Assembly: GCF_040115645.1 (NCBI RefSeq)
Contig: NC_089560.1
Coordinates: forward strand, 372,001-436,000
Direction of reading: 5' to 3'
DNA length: 64,000 bases
Origin: Euwallacea fornicatus
Taxonomy: Eukaryota; Arthropoda; Insecta; Coleoptera; Curculionidae
This document shows, one piece after another, positions 32,025 through 42,769 of this stretch (within the stretch, counting starts at the first letter, position 1; every line of letters starts with the position of its first letter). The notes below the pieces were generated by a model, which worked only from the letters and a program-made list of their open reading frames with translations, searched no databases and was not told where the DNA came from. The position numbers were made by a program, and so were the translations under genes.

Positions 32025-33067
32025 TTAGGGGTACAAATAAGTTTCCGCCGTTTAACAAAGCATGGTCCCACCAGAAGGTTATGCTGAAATTGCTAGATGT
32101 AAATCTTACTATCGCAAGTTTGATCAACTAGTAACAACATAACCTAGAAGTATTAGTGGTTTCGTATCAGCATCACATTTTTTTTTCTTGCAAAAATGTC
32201 AAGTTTTGTGCCGAATAAGCGTCATTTGCGGGAACTTTTGATTTACTTCTTTAATTTGAAGAAATCTGCAGCTGAGGCGCATCGATTGCTTGTAGAAGCA
32301 TATGGTGAGGCTGCTTTGAGTGAGAGAAGTTGTCGTGAGTGGTTTCACAAGTTTAAAAACGGTGAGTTTAACGTGGAAGACAAAGGACGCAGTGGAAGGC
32401 CGAAAACGTACGAAGATACGGAATTGGAAGTGTTATTGGAGGAAGGTTCGTCTCAAACACAAAAAGAACTTGCACTTACATTAGAAGTGACGCAACAAGC
32501 AATTTCACATCGTTTAAAAATGTTGGGAATGATTCAAAAACAAGGGAATTGGGTTCCTTATGAACTGAAACCCAGAGACGTCGAACGCCGATTTTGCATG
32601 AGTGAAATGCTGCTTGCCAGGCATAAAACAAAGGGTTTTTTGCATCGTGTAGTCACTGGGGATGAAAAATGGATCCATTATGATAACCCAAAGAAGAAGA
32701 AATCATGGGGTCCACCTGGCCATGTTTCAACAACAGTAGCCAAATCAAATATTCATGGAAAAAAACTCATGTTGTGTATTTGGTGGGATCAACTTGGTGT
32801 TGTATATTATGAGTTGCTCAAATCGAACGAAACTATTACTGGAACTCTCTACCGAACACAATTAATGAGATTGAGCCGAGCACTCAAGGAAAAACGCGCT
32901 CATTACTACTCTAGACATGACAAGATTATTCTCCTACATGATAATGCTCGTCCGCATGTTAGTGGCCGTTGATGGGCAATACTTTGAATAAAACGTAATA
33001 TCCCGTTCTTTCACAATTAATTCCAATTTTTTTATAGAAAACGGCGGAAACTTATTTGTACCCCTAA
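32025..33067 (+). mobile_element. Mariner copy 1 with 242-bp deletion
   Basis: 1043-bp mariner with TTAGGGGTACAAATAAG ends and TA flanks (32023-32024, 33068-33069). It is nearly identical to the 1285-bp copy at 56199-57483 apart from an exact 242-bp deletion after 32959 and a handful of substitutions. TIRs are about 28 bp (TTAGGGGTAC...CCGCCGTTT). The high similarity shows recent activity of this family. Confidence 0.93.
32196..32972 (+). pseudogene. Mariner transposase copy 1, truncated by deletion
   Basis: Codons 1-255 match the 345-aa protein at 56370. Two HTH domains are followed by WVPYELKPRD at 119-128, D156 in VVTGDEKWIHYD and D249 in LLHDNARPHV. The 242-bp deletion then removes YSPDLAPSDY (the third Asp) and shifts frame, ending in GR and a stop at 32970. 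So it retains the second catalytic Asp that copy 2 has lost, but lacks the third. Confidence 0.93.
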
Positions 33068-33169
33068 TATTTTTTTTATTAAATAGTTTTTGTAAAAAAT
33101 AAAATTTATGAATTTAACGCCTAAATAATTTAACCAAAAATAAAATAAAAAAGTACACGGCACATCCCA

Positions 33170-33189
33170 GTGATCTATATATAGATCAC
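33170..33189. repeat. Perfect 20-bp palindrome
   Basis: GTGATCTATATATAGATCAC is its own complement. It lies 100 bp right of the mariner, in decayed Tc1 sequence. It may be a hairpin or a target-site relic; no function is visible. Confidence 0.85.
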
Positions 33190-33303
33190 CTTCTTTTAAA
33201 AAAGCGACTGAAAAAAAAGATACATTTCGAGATGAATTTTCAAATATGATGCTAAAAGACTAATTCGTGAAAAAAGCAGGACATTTTTTCACGACAAAAT
33301 AAT

Positions 33304-33765
33304 TTGAGCGCTAATGGGTTTATGGTGTTGGGATCTTTTTCGACATACAGAGTTGGCCTATTAGTCAAAATTGATGGAATAATGGATCGGTTTTTATACA
33401 AAAATATCCTAGAGCAGCATATGCTTCCATTTGCCGGGGAAGAAATGCCACTGGTATGGCGGTTCCAACACGATAATGATCCTAAACATTCTTCGCGGTT
33501 GATTAAAAATTGGTTTATTGAAAAGCAGATAGATGTTATAGAATGGCCTTCACAATCTCCTGATTTAAATCCCATCGAACATCTGTGGAACCATTTGAAA
33601 CGAAAAATTAGACAAAGACACGTGTCAAATACTAAAGAATTGTGGAGGATCATACAAGAACAATGGAAAAACATTTCTTCCTCAACATGCCAGAATATAA
33701 TTGATTCAATGCAGCGTCGATGTCAGGCTGTCCTAGATGCTAAGGGGTATGCCACAAAATATTGA
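33304..33765 (+). pseudogene. Tc1-like transposase, C-terminal catalytic part
   Basis: Starts at GFMVLGSFSTYRVGLLVKIDGIMDR (the KHGGGSVMVWG region eroded), then Asp in FQHDNDPKHSS and Glu in SPDLNPIEHLW (34 residues between, DD34E), and a complete C-terminus SMQRRCQAVLDAKGYATKY with stop at 33763. HTH and first Asp are absent. It lies 3' of the mariner and is followed by TIR-like sequence ending CCACCACTGTA near 34004. Confidence 0.85.
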
Positions 33766-34339
33766 GTTTACTTAAGATGACAGGCTCCATACCAAGATAT
33801 AAAAAATATTTCATACTTTTGTCAAAGTGTAATTTATCATTTTCATTTTTCTAAAAAGTTTTTCAATTAGAAATCTTAATTTTATGTTATAATAGTAGGA
33901 AATTAAATAAAGTCCTTCAAGCATTTGTGTAATTTTTGTTTAACACTTTTTAATAAAAATTTTATCAAATTAAAATAATATTCCATACTTATGGCCACCA
34001 CTGTACATATACTAGAAACATTATTGTGACTAATGGTTGCGCAATAAATAATGTTACTTAATAAGTTAGGAAAAAACCTAATTCTTCCAAAAATACCATA
34101 GTTTCCGAACATTAATGCGAAGCACTGTATCATAGATGACTAAGCAAAATAAAGAAAAATTAGAAATGGGAGATGCATACATCATGTAGAAAAGGGGTCA
34201 TTAGTCAGTGTTTGCATAGACTTTGCCCATGCAATATAAAATAAAAATGGCGCTCCAGCTTGTATTAACAACTTGTGTTTTTTTTGCTTAATCACCAATT
34301 TTTCCTATAAACAAGCAATCTAGATAAATAAACGCCTCT

Positions 34340-35755
34340 ATCAAGACAATCTTCAAAAGCGTAAGAATTGAAGAGCTTAAAACACGAATCTAAGTCTTCT
34401 TTAGGCCATGAAGTGTCTAGAGAGGATTGATAGGATGAATAGTAACAAAGAGGGAAGAAGCTCAGGCAAAAAATAAAAAAGAAGATAAGCAAAGAACCTG
34501 AATCGGAAATAGAGCAAAATGAAAATGAGGGTTCAGGTGAGGAAATGAAAGAATTTGATCTGAGACAGATTCAAAAACAACAACGGGAAAAATGAAAAAA
34601 AGAAAACGAAAACAAGAAGGAGGTTCAGAAAAAACAAGTTCAATTGTCACAGCAGCCGCTAAGTGACCAAATGCAGGAAAAATAAGAGAAAAAAAATCCC
34701 CCCAATTATAATGGAAACCGCAGAAGACTGAACCACCGTCAGCAACAAACTGCGATCAAGAAAGATCGCCTACACCAATGGCAAAGATGACAGTACAGGC
34801 GGTTGCAATAACCCCTAATTCAGCCAAGGACTACCGGGCAATGACCAGATTCTTCAAAGAGAACAAGAAGGAATTTCATACCTACAGTCTGCCCGAAAAC
34901 AAAAAGAACCGGACAATGATAGTACTTCTTCCACCAAACGTGGCTGAGGATGTCATGCGAGACCTATTGGAGCAAGATATCGTAACTTTCTCAGTCTAAA
35001 AGATGAGGACCAGGGAAGACAAAAGGACATTATTATCTACGCTAGTTCAAATAAATCTCGAAGATAAAGAGAAAATATTCGCTGTACAGAGATGCTATGA
35101 CCTCAGCGTGAGAGTAGAGACTCAAAAGCAACAGGTAGGACCGGCTTAACGCCACCGTTGCCAGCAATTTGGGCACTCCCAGAGATTCTGCACGGCCGCA
35201 CCAAAATGCTTTAAATAGAAGGAAATCATGACATAAGATTAAACCAAAGCAAAAAAACATCCCCGCCACAAGTGCCAACTGTGAAGGACCTCATCCCATT
35301 AGCTACAGAGGATGTAAAAAAACTACCACAACCACTTCATAATAAGTCAGAAAATCAGGAAAACCGAGATCCGAGAAATATCATGAAGGTAGCCCCACTT
35401 CTACCACCTTTCAAACCCACAACCAACTACATTTCTGCAGCGAAGCAAAGTACTGAAACAAGAATGACGGAAGAAGAACAGCCTGTTGACTTTCAACAGG
35501 CAATAAAACAGATGCAAATGATGTATTTGGGTAAAAGTGCATTCTTCCCATATCTACCTAAAATGCAAGGTTAACGGATTTACACCCAACAAAAAACCTT
35601 AAGCACTACAGATAATATAGTGGAACATCAGCGATATTAAAAAGCATAAAAAAGAACTGCAGGAGCTGCTACAATGCTTAAATCCTGACTTCGTAGCGAT
35701 CCAGGAAATGAGGTTGCAGCCTACGGAAGACTTTCGGATTCCAGAACACCAATTA
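34340..35755 (+). mobile_element. Jockey-clade LINE, left part (ORF1, start of ORF2)
   Basis: Contains decayed ORF1 (about 34700-35574) and the first codons of the ORF2 endonuclease (about 35620-35755). A DD43D element starts at 35756 and a mariner follows. LINE coding resumes at 39289. Both inserts have TA flanks, so the original LINE frame can be followed across. Confidence 0.75.
34700..35574 (+). pseudogene. Jockey-clade LINE ORF1, broken
   Basis: Reading frames give AEDxTTVSNKLRSRKIAY, then 34778-34996 (NSAKDYRAMTRFFKENKKEFHTY...RTMIVLLPPN), the Pre-C2HC block of Jockey-type ORF1, then CHRCQQFGHSQRFC-like knuckle sequence near 35155 with the first Cys changed to Arg, and a Pro-rich C-terminus open at 35272-35574. 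Stops occur at 34997 and about 35148. Expected function is nucleic-acid binding in the LINE RNP. Confidence 0.75.
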
Positions 35756-38101
35756 TACAGGGTGTCCTCGAATTACGTGGCCAAAATAATACCGCAGATT
35801 GTTTGAGTGAAAATAAGTCGATTTAACTAAACTTCCCTCAGTCCAAAAGTTGATAATTATGGAGCTACATGGTGTTAAAGTTGAAAAAAAAAATCACATT
35901 TTCTTTAATATCTTTCGATTTCTTTGAGTTAATTTCACGAAATTTCATATTTGAGGGTGTTTTAGGATACGAAATTCAAATTTATTAACGATTTAGTTGT
36001 TTCTTCTAGGGGGCGCCACAAGCGACCATTAGGACACATTTAAATCTCTGTAACTTTTTCGGGCCACGGTGTATATTATTTTGGTATTTAAAAACCTTTT
36101 TCCCTACCTTTTATACTTAGAAAAGGTATACTTTATTGACGTCGCCAGAAGCAACGGTTTTGGAGAAAAACGCATAATTCTAAAGCGCTGCATATTTGCG
36201 TTGGCGCTTTTAAGTAAATAACTCAGTTGGCTATGTTTTTAATTGACATTTTAACACTTGAATTTGTTTCTCAAATGTCAGTTTTTTTATTTAGCCCTCA
36301 GTTTTTCTTGTCAGTTTCGCTTCTTGTTCCTGTAAATATCCATAAGTATGGCCAATAAATTCACTTATTCTGAAATGGTAGATGTGCTGTTAGTTTATGG
36401 ACTTTGCCGTTGTAATAGTCAAAAAAGTGTACGAGTTTACAAGGAAAAACATCCTTTCCGTAGAATTCCAAATCGGAAAACTTTTGTTAATATTGAAAGG
36501 CGTCTCCGCGAAAATAGCAAGTTTGAACGTAGGCATGCAGATTCTGGACGCGGACGAACAATAAGTACAGTAGAAATGGAACAAAAGGTTTTGGATGCTG
36601 TTCAAAGAAATCCAAAGGCCAAAGGGCAGTACACGAGGTGTAGGACTGCAATTGGGAGTTTCGAAATCACTAGTTCATAAAGTTTTTCAAGAACAATTGT
36701 TGCACCCCTGTCATATTCAAAAAGTTCAAGATCTACAATTGCCCGTGGATTCTGCTCAACGTTTAAATTTTTGTCGGTTTATAATCCACAAAAGAATCGA
36801 AAATCCAAATTTTAGTAAGAAAATTTTGTTCGCAGATGAAGCTGTTTTTACTAGATACGGTATTTTTAATATGCATAATGAACATGTTTATGCTTATGAA
36901 AATCCTCACGAGACAACAGTGACTCATTATCAGCATCGATTTAAAGTAAATGTCTGGGCTGGAATAGTAGATAATTTTATTGTTGGTCCCTTTGTAATGC
37001 CAGATACGCTGAATGGTGATAACTACTTGAACTTTTTAGTACAAACTCTACCTATCTTATTAGAAGATTTGCCTTTACTCCTTCGTCGTGATCTTTGGTT
37101 TATGCATGATGGCGCACCTCCTCATTTTACTTTAAATGTAAGGCAACATTTAAATGAGGAATACCCACAACGTTGGATTGGAAGAGGAGGTGATGCACCT
37201 GTGAATTGGCCGGCTCGATCACCAGACTTGACACCCTGTGATTTTTTTTTATGGGGTGCCTTGAAATCAAAATTTTATGCATCTCCAGTTCATACGCGAC
37301 AAGAATTGGAGGCAAGAATAATTCATGAAGTGGAATTATTGAAGAATACCCCTGAAATATTGTTTAGAGTACAATGTAATTTCTTAAAAAGGATGAACTT
37401 ATGCATACAGGAAAATGGTAAACACTTTGAACATTTGTTATGATAGCAGATTAAATGAAAAAAAATTAAACCAACAATTTACATAAGTTAATTTAATTAA
37501 TTAGTAAGTGTTATTCTCGCTTGTTGTTGTTTCTTTGTTAATTATTATTTTTGTTTTCTATTTAATAATATCTGATTTTGAAAACTTATTGTTATACCTT
37601 TACTAATAATTATTTTTGAAAAACTTAATTTTTTTTAACGGAAAATAATTTTAAGGTAATTTGCATGCATCATCAGGCTTAGATGCATTTTTCTCCAAAA
37701 CCGTTGCTTCTAGCGACGTCAATAAAGTATACCTTTTCTAAGTATAAAAGGTAGGGAAAAAGGTTTTTAAATGCCAAAATAATATACACCGTGGCACGAA
37801 AAAGTTACAGAGATTTAAATGTGTCCTAATGGTCGCTTGTGGCGCGCCCTAGAAGAAACCACTAAATCGTTAATAAATTTGAATTTCGTATCCTAAAACA
37901 CCCTCAAATATGAAATTTCATGAAATTAACTCAAAGAAATCGAAAGATATTAAAGAAAATGTGATTTTTTTTTCAACTTTAACACCCTGTAGCTCCATAA
38001 TTATCAACTTTTGGACTGAGAGAAGTTTAGATAAATCGACTTATTTTCACTCAAACAATCTGCGGTATTATTTTGGCCACGTAATTCGAGGACACCCTGT
38101 A
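35756..38101 (+). mobile_element. DD43D long-TIR transposon (second copy), 2346 bp
   Basis: Ends TACAGGGTGTCCTCG and CGAGGACACCCTGTA with TA flanks at 35754-35755 and 38102-38103. TIRs are about 420 bp (35756-36175 and 37683-38101), near-identical with a few substitutions. Unlike the copy at 20945 the TIR does not reach the transposase gene. It inserted into the endonuclease region of the Jockey-clade LINE; a mariner later inserted 8 bp beyond its right end. Confidence 0.94.
36348..37443 (+). pseudogene. DD43D transposase with a 7-bp tandem duplication
   Basis: Start MANKFTYSEMVDVLLVYGL at 36348, HTH domain of DUF4817 type, then a frameshift caused by CCAAAGG repeated twice (36612-36618 and 36619-36625). 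Taking one copy away gives NPKGSTRGVG and a continuous 362-codon frame to TGA at 37441. Catalytic positions are present: FADEAVF, FMHDGAPPHF, SPDLTPCDFF, with 43 residues between the last two. Sequence is closest to the protein at 21752. A single small lesion separates it from an open frame. Confidence 0.92.
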
Positions 38102-38108
38102 TAAGATA

Positions 38109-39286
38109 GGACCACAATACCTTTGCGGTTTTTTGAAAAGTGTCTTTTCGATAGCTGTAGAAGATGTATGTGATGTTTATCGAGCAATATTATGTTGTGT
38201 TTGAAAGGTTATGTCATTAGCCAAAATAAGACGCTCAGTTTGTTTAGTTTGGTTGAATAGTTCTCGAAATAAAGCCATTCAAAAATGGAAGCAAACAACC
38301 GAGATATTCGTGGAATTTTGAATTTTTTTTTCGTTCAACGCAAAAAGGCTGCACAAACGCACAAAGAGATCAATGATGTTATGGGAGATGGAACTGTATC
38401 ACTTCGTACGGTGGAAGAATGGTTTAGACGATTTAAAGCAGGAAATTTCGACACCGACGACCATTACCACGGAGGAAGACCACTCACTACAAATGTCGAC
38501 GGAATTCTTGAAAAAATTGCGGAAGATCGCCATATCTCAGTCAAAACGATGTCAGAAGAATTGAATGTACCACCCACAAGGATCAAAAGACATTTGAAGG
38601 CCGCTGGATATATAAAAAATTTGGATATTTGGGTGCCATATGAGTTATCGCGAAAAACCATTATGGACCGAATTTCCATCTGCGAATCGCTATTGAATCG
38701 GAACAAAATCGACCCTTTTCTGAAGCGTATGGTAACTGGCGATGAGAAATGGGTCACGTATGACAATGTTAAGCGCAAAAAATCGTGGTCGAAGCTTGGC
38801 GAAGCAGCCCAAACGCTCAATTCGGTACTGTACTGTCAGCAACTGGACCGCTTGAAAGAAGCATTGGCTAAAAAGCGGCCTGCATTGATCAACAGAAGCA
38901 AAATCTTGTTCCATCAGGACAACGCAAGGCCTCACATATCGCTTGCGACGCGGCAGAAGCTCCGGGAGCTTGGATGGGAGGTCCTGATGCATCCACCTTA
39001 CAGTCCGGACCTGGCACCAAGTGATTACCTCCTGTTCCTGTCCATGGCGAATGCGCTTGGTGATAAAAAGTTGGCCTCCAGAGAGGTCTGCGAAGATTGG
39101 CTGTCCCAGTTTTTTGCCAATAGGGAAGTAGGCTTCTACGAACGGGGTATAATGAAGTTGGAATCTCGTTGGCAACAAGTTATCGAACAAAACGGCGCAT
39201 ATTTAACCTAAATCCGATGAATATATTATAACTAATTTTATGAAGATTTTAATAAATAGCCTAAAACCGGAAGGGTATTGTGGTCC
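38109..39286 (+). mobile_element. Mariner (DD34D) with in-frame internal deletion, 1178 bp
   Basis: Termini GGACCACAATACC and its complement GGTATTGTGGTCC, TA flanks at 38107-38108 and 39287-39288. The outermost inverted repeat is about 28 bp with several mismatches. It lies immediately right of the DD43D element and, with it, inside the Jockey-clade LINE. Confidence 0.9.
38285..39211 (+). CDS. Mariner transposase-like protein, 308 aa, internally deleted
   Basis: Open from ATG 38285 to TAA. Two N-terminal HTH domains (AQTHKEINDVMG; SVKTMSEELNVPPTRIKRHL), WVPYEL at 116-121, D153 (MVTGDEKWVTYD), D212 (FHQDNARPH) and D247 (PPYSPDLAPSDYLLF), giving DD34D. Compared with about 345 residues usual for mariner it lacks roughly 38 residues between GEAAQT (177) and LNSVLYC (178), the strand region with VLLCVWWD in relatives. 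The deletion preserves frame, so a full-length-looking protein could be made, but loss of a core strand probably abolishes folding. It could act as a binding-only competitor. Confidence 0.88.
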   Translation: MEANNRDIRGILNFFFVQRKKAAQTHKEINDVMGDGTVSLRTVEEWFRRFKAGNFDTDDHYHGGRPLTTNVDGILEKIAEDRHISVKTMSEELNVPPTRIKRHLKAAGYIKNLDIWVPYELSRKTIMDRISICESLLNRNKIDPFLKRMVTGDEKWVTYDNVKRKKSWSKLGEAAQTLNSVLYCQQLDRLKEALAKKRPALINRSKILFHQDNARPHISLATRQKLRELGWEVLMHPPYSPDLAPSDYLLFLSMANALGDKKLASREVCEDWLSQFFANREVGFYERGIMKLESRWQQVIEQNGAYLT

Positions 39287-39288
39287 TA

Positions 39289-39980
39289 CCTAATATACGA
39301 AGAATAAGGAAAATCAAGGAGAGGTGGCAACCAAAGGAACAGCACTTCTCGTTAAAGACAATATCTAGCACGTTGAACTGCCGCCGTTACAAACAAAAGC
39401 AATGGGAGCTATAGCAGTTGAGGTCATTACCATCGGGAGTGAACAGAAAATTTCCTCCTGCTATAACCCACCGACCTTAGGACTCTTGAAAAGGGACCTA
39501 GAAAAAGTACTCTTGAAGAAACAAAGAGGACAACATATATCAAACGGAGATTCTAATGTTATTCATAATGATATCAGAGACGTCTGCTGGCAGTTTGGAA
39601 GAGCAATTTCGAGAAAACGAAATTGAGGTCAACGAAGACGCATAAGGTTGGGAGGGAAGTTTACGAACATGTCGGACGAATAGAAAACACGGAGGACCAA
39701 CAAATCATCAGGCACGCAACGTCAGGAAAAATAAAGGAGATCATACGACACCAGAAAATAAGGAAAGCACCAGGATGCGATCAGATCAGTAACCAGATCT
39801 TTAAGAAGTTGCCGGTACCAGGAGTAGCCACATTAGTGAACATCGTTAATGCGGTCCTGATGCTACGACACTTCCCGACGAACTAGAAAAGGACTGATAT
39901 CATCCTGTTACCTAAATCGGGAAAACATTCACTTCCATCCGCACGTTACAGTCCATGCATTGCTGCATTAGCACGAATAC
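39289..39980 (+). pseudogene. Jockey-clade LINE ORF2, right part (endonuclease end, RT start)
   Basis: Continues the LINE interrupted at 35755. The endonuclease segment includes GTALLVKDNI and PLQTKAMGAIAVEVIT; the ORF then passes to RT N-terminal sequence: IRHQKIRKAPGCDQISNQIFKKLP, NAVLMLRHFPT, KRTDIILLPKSGK. The rest of the endonuclease and the RT palm (FADD) are missing. It ends where an errantivirus LTR begins at 39981. Frames change near 39625 and 39886. Confidence 0.78.
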
Positions 39981-40148
39981 TGTGACGTCACACTAGACTA
40001 ATATAAATAAACAATTATTGTAAGAAGCGAGACTCGTGTAACATGTTCATTGATGCTGTATGTTAACTCGTTAAATCCCGTTCAATAATTTTCAGTTTTA
40101 AATAAATTTGTGTTTTTTTAAAACCTGTATTATTTGAGCTGATACTTA
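39981..40148 (+). repeat. 5' LTR of errantivirus-like element
   Basis: A unit of about 168 bp starts TGTGACGTCACACTAG, has a TATA-like AATATAAATAAAC at 40000 and AATAAAT near 40100, and lies 2 bp left of a primer-binding site. Errantivirus LTRs often begin AGTGAC; the first base here is T. The exact left boundary is uncertain by a few bases. I found no matching 3' LTR. Confidence 0.65.
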
Positions 40149-40150
40149 AG

Positions 40151-40168
40151 TGGCGCAGTCGGTAGGAT
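40151..40168 (+). promoter_or_regulatory. Primer-binding site, tRNA-Ser type
   Basis: TGGCGCAGTCGGTAGGAT directly follows the LTR. TGGCGCAGTCG is complementary to a tRNA 3' end CGACTGCGCCA, as in serine tRNAs with a GCAGUCG acceptor, the primer type known for 17.6/297-like errantiviruses. It would prime minus-strand synthesis. Confidence 0.75.
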
Positions 40169-41075
40169 TTTTGAGACCCTCAAAAGTGCATATTTTGAGT
40201 TGGTTTCTTTCAAAAATTCGCTCAAAAGAATCTGAATCCAAAGACGCTGCCGACCAGTGATCGAAGGTACCTACTGGCGGAGCACCATCTTGTTCTACTG
40301 GACGAGAATAGCGGAACTCCACAAGTCCCTGGACGTCGTGTCGAAGGCATATCAACAGATATAGGCTTTAGATTCGGCATCGACAGGAAAGTACAAGAAT
40401 CGCCTGCCCTGCGGATACCCCAGAGGTGGAAACTACCCCTTTGCTTATGCAAAATCATCATGAGAATACTGTTCCTTATGTAGTGTACCTACCAACAATA
40501 TATTGTTAGGTTAAGCAAAGTTATAAAATGGGAATTTTGGATTTTGTTTTAAACAAAATGGGGTGTGGTTTATCATGCACCATGTAAAACAATAATCTGG
40601 CTAACAACTCGAGCTAGATTTTCGTATGACAAGAGAGAAAAAAAAAGAGACTATCATATGGAAGAGACGTGACGATGGCACACTCGAAAGAGTGGTTGCT
40701 AGAAGTCAAAAAGACTCCGAAATTATTGGTAGCTACGCTTGGAGAAAAGCGCACGGGCTCGCACAATGACAAAAGACGTAATGACGAAAAGATGACGTCA
40801 AAACGAACGCCAAAGAAGAGGCGAATAAAGAGTTTCAAAACATCGAAACAAAACAATACAAAGACCAAGCTATGAACCTGGAAAAAAATGGGGAAAATAG
40901 GAATAAAATGGGAGGTTAAGCAAAGTTCATTAAGTAGATAAGCAAATGTACTTATATATCTTTTACCAAGATAGAAAACATTACATTTAGTTAATGGACG
41001 AATTAAATACACTTAAGCAAGAAAAATCCGAATCAATTCTAAATTTTCATGAATGAATATATAAATTATTTTGTA
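40169..41075 (+). pseudogene. Errantivirus leader and 5' gag remnant
   Basis: After the PBS comes untranslated leader, then degenerate coding with short pieces such as MGILDFVLNKMGCGLSC (about 40528) and WKRRDDGTLERVVARSQKDSEI (about 40658). It has stops throughout, and the charged region 40700-40875 is open in a second frame. I read this as eroded gag because of its position between PBS and the nucleocapsid-like part at 44600, but the protein similarity is weak. Confidence 0.45.
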
Positions 41076-41657
41076 TACAGGGTGTCCCGAAATTAAAGCA
41101 CCATATTTAAACAACGTAAATTAGGTCAAAAAATAACACCAAAACTTTAAATAAAACAATGTCGGAAAATGCTTCCTTAATGAGGTATGCCTCTTTAAAG
41201 ACGTAACTCTGATGATGGTAATTTTGAAATATTTCCAAAACGGTGCAAGATAACTTTATGAAATTTGGTACGATTTTATACCTTATAAGCCTCAATTGAC
41301 TGATGTGGCTGAATGGAAATTATTTCGTCAGAGGCGTGCTGCACGGGTAGTGTCGGGGTTAAAAAATGCTAGATTTTTTTTATGTGCCCCATTTTTTAGT
41401 TGCTGATGCAAAATTATGAAACCATATACGCTTCCAGAAAAAAAAGACACTCTTGGTTCACGATGCTAGGACGCTTCGTTTTCGAATAAAATGAATTTAA
41501 ACATTACAATGCATGACAAATACAAATGATTTACTTTCTGTGAAAACTTAATAGTAGGCTACGAAATATTAAACAATGTTGACTGTCAATTTGATGTTTG
41601 TTTATATTTATTCTGTTGGGGAGTTTCTTTGTGTCATTATTAAGCTGTTAGTGAAAA

Positions 41658-42769
41658 ATGGAGAAATTTTCAAGTAGGGAGCTTGCCGATATTCATTTTA
41701 TTTATGGGTTCTGTAATGGTAATTCGCGAGCCGCCGTAGAAGAGTACAGAAGGAGGTACCCGAGAAGAAGAATACCTTTTCGATCTGTTTTTAGTCGAGT
41801 ACATAGAAATTTAATCGAATGTGGTTCTTTTCAACGTTCTCGAGGCCAAGGAAGACCTACAGTAGATTACGATTTCGAGGATGTGCTTAATCGAATAGAA
41901 GAAAATCCTCAAATTTCTCTAAGAACGCTTGAAAACATTACAAACATACCAAAATCGATCGTAAATACAGTCGTTAAAATAACAACAGATAAACAGTTAT
42001 TTCGAATATTAATTTTTAGATAGGAAGAATGACTCGGATGCAGGGATTGCATCCCTTTCACTATAAAAGGGTTCAAGACTTACGAGAGGAAGATTTTACA
42101 GTTAGGATGAATTTTTGCCAGTGGGTTTTGAATCACCAAAATGTTTTACATAATATCTTGTGGTCTGATGAGGCTAGTTTTACGAGAGACAAAGCATTTA
42201 ACATCCATAACACACATTATTGGGAGTATGAAAATCCAAAAGTCGTAAGGAGAACACATTTTCAGCATAGGTTTTCTGTCAACATTTGGGCAGGTATCAT
42301 AGGAAATAGATTAATAGGACCAGTTGTATTTCCAAACCGGTTAACAGCACAACACTATTTACATTTTCTTCAAAATGAGCTGGCAGGCCTATTAGAAGAT
42401 ATACCATTGCATACCCGATTGCAAATGTATTATCAACAAGATGGGGCACCAGCTCACTTTGGAAATAACGTGAAAAATTGGCTTGATGAAAAGTTTCCAG
42501 GCAGGTGGATAGGAAGAGGTAGTCCAATAACCTGGCCCCCTCGATCACCTGACCTTAATCCCCTGGATTATTTTTTTTGGGGCTTTATGTGTAGCATAAT
42601 CTATGCCACAGAAATAAACACGAGGGAAGAACTGTTGGATAGAATCAACTTAGCTGCTAATCAAATAAAAGAAAATACGTTTCAAATTTCCCGTGCCTCC
42701 CAGAGCATAAAAAAACGATCTAGACTGTGTATCCAACAAAACGGAAACTTATTTGAAAACTTACTTTGA
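41658..42769 (+). CDS. DD41D transposase, two exons, 350 aa
   Basis: Exon 1 is 41658-41960 (codons 1-101), exon 2 is 42020-42769. The intron 41961-42019 starts GTAAAT and ends TTTTTAG. Splicing is in phase 0 and yields PKSI|IGRMTRMQGLHPFHY, which aligns without gap to SKSLVHKVFQEQLLHPCHI in the intronless relative at 36595. Residues 1-55 form a DUF4817-type HTH (FIYGFCNGNSRAAVEEY), with GQGRP at 63-67. Catalytic residues are D151 (LWSDEASF), D242 (YQQDGAPAHF) and D284 (SPDLNPLDYF), 41 residues between the last two. The C-terminus is CIQQNGNLFENLL. All parts needed for transposition seem intact. Confidence 0.9.
41961..42019 (+). other. Predicted 59-nt spliceosomal intron
   Basis: Begins GTAAATACAG and ends AATTTTTAG. 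Removing it joins two frames (modulo shift 0 to 2) exactly at a codon boundary and restores homologous spacing. Without splicing exon 1 reads to a stop at 42020-42022. Confidence 0.82.

Larger units (their letters stand above)
28421..34004 (+). mobile_element. Tc1-like element split by several later insertions (tentative)
   Basis: The left end near 28421 (ACTGAGGCAAAAGTATGGAAA) resembles the inverted right end near 34004 (complement of CAGTGGTGGCCATAAGTATGGAA). An N-terminal transposase scrap lies at 28525 (MPKRHLSQELKQ) and the C-terminal catalytic part at 33304-33765. Right-hand sequence carries two related motifs (about 33811 and 33987), an IR/DR layout. About 4.7 kb of LTR-like, LINE, piggyBac and mariner sequence lies between the halves. 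Membership of both halves in one element is inferred. Confidence 0.5.

Noticed and set aside
42020..42022. Frameshift mutation between 41658 and 42029 frames
   Set aside because: A GT-AG intron of 59 nt explains the frame change exactly and restores homologous spacing, so I treat it as spliced rather than broken.
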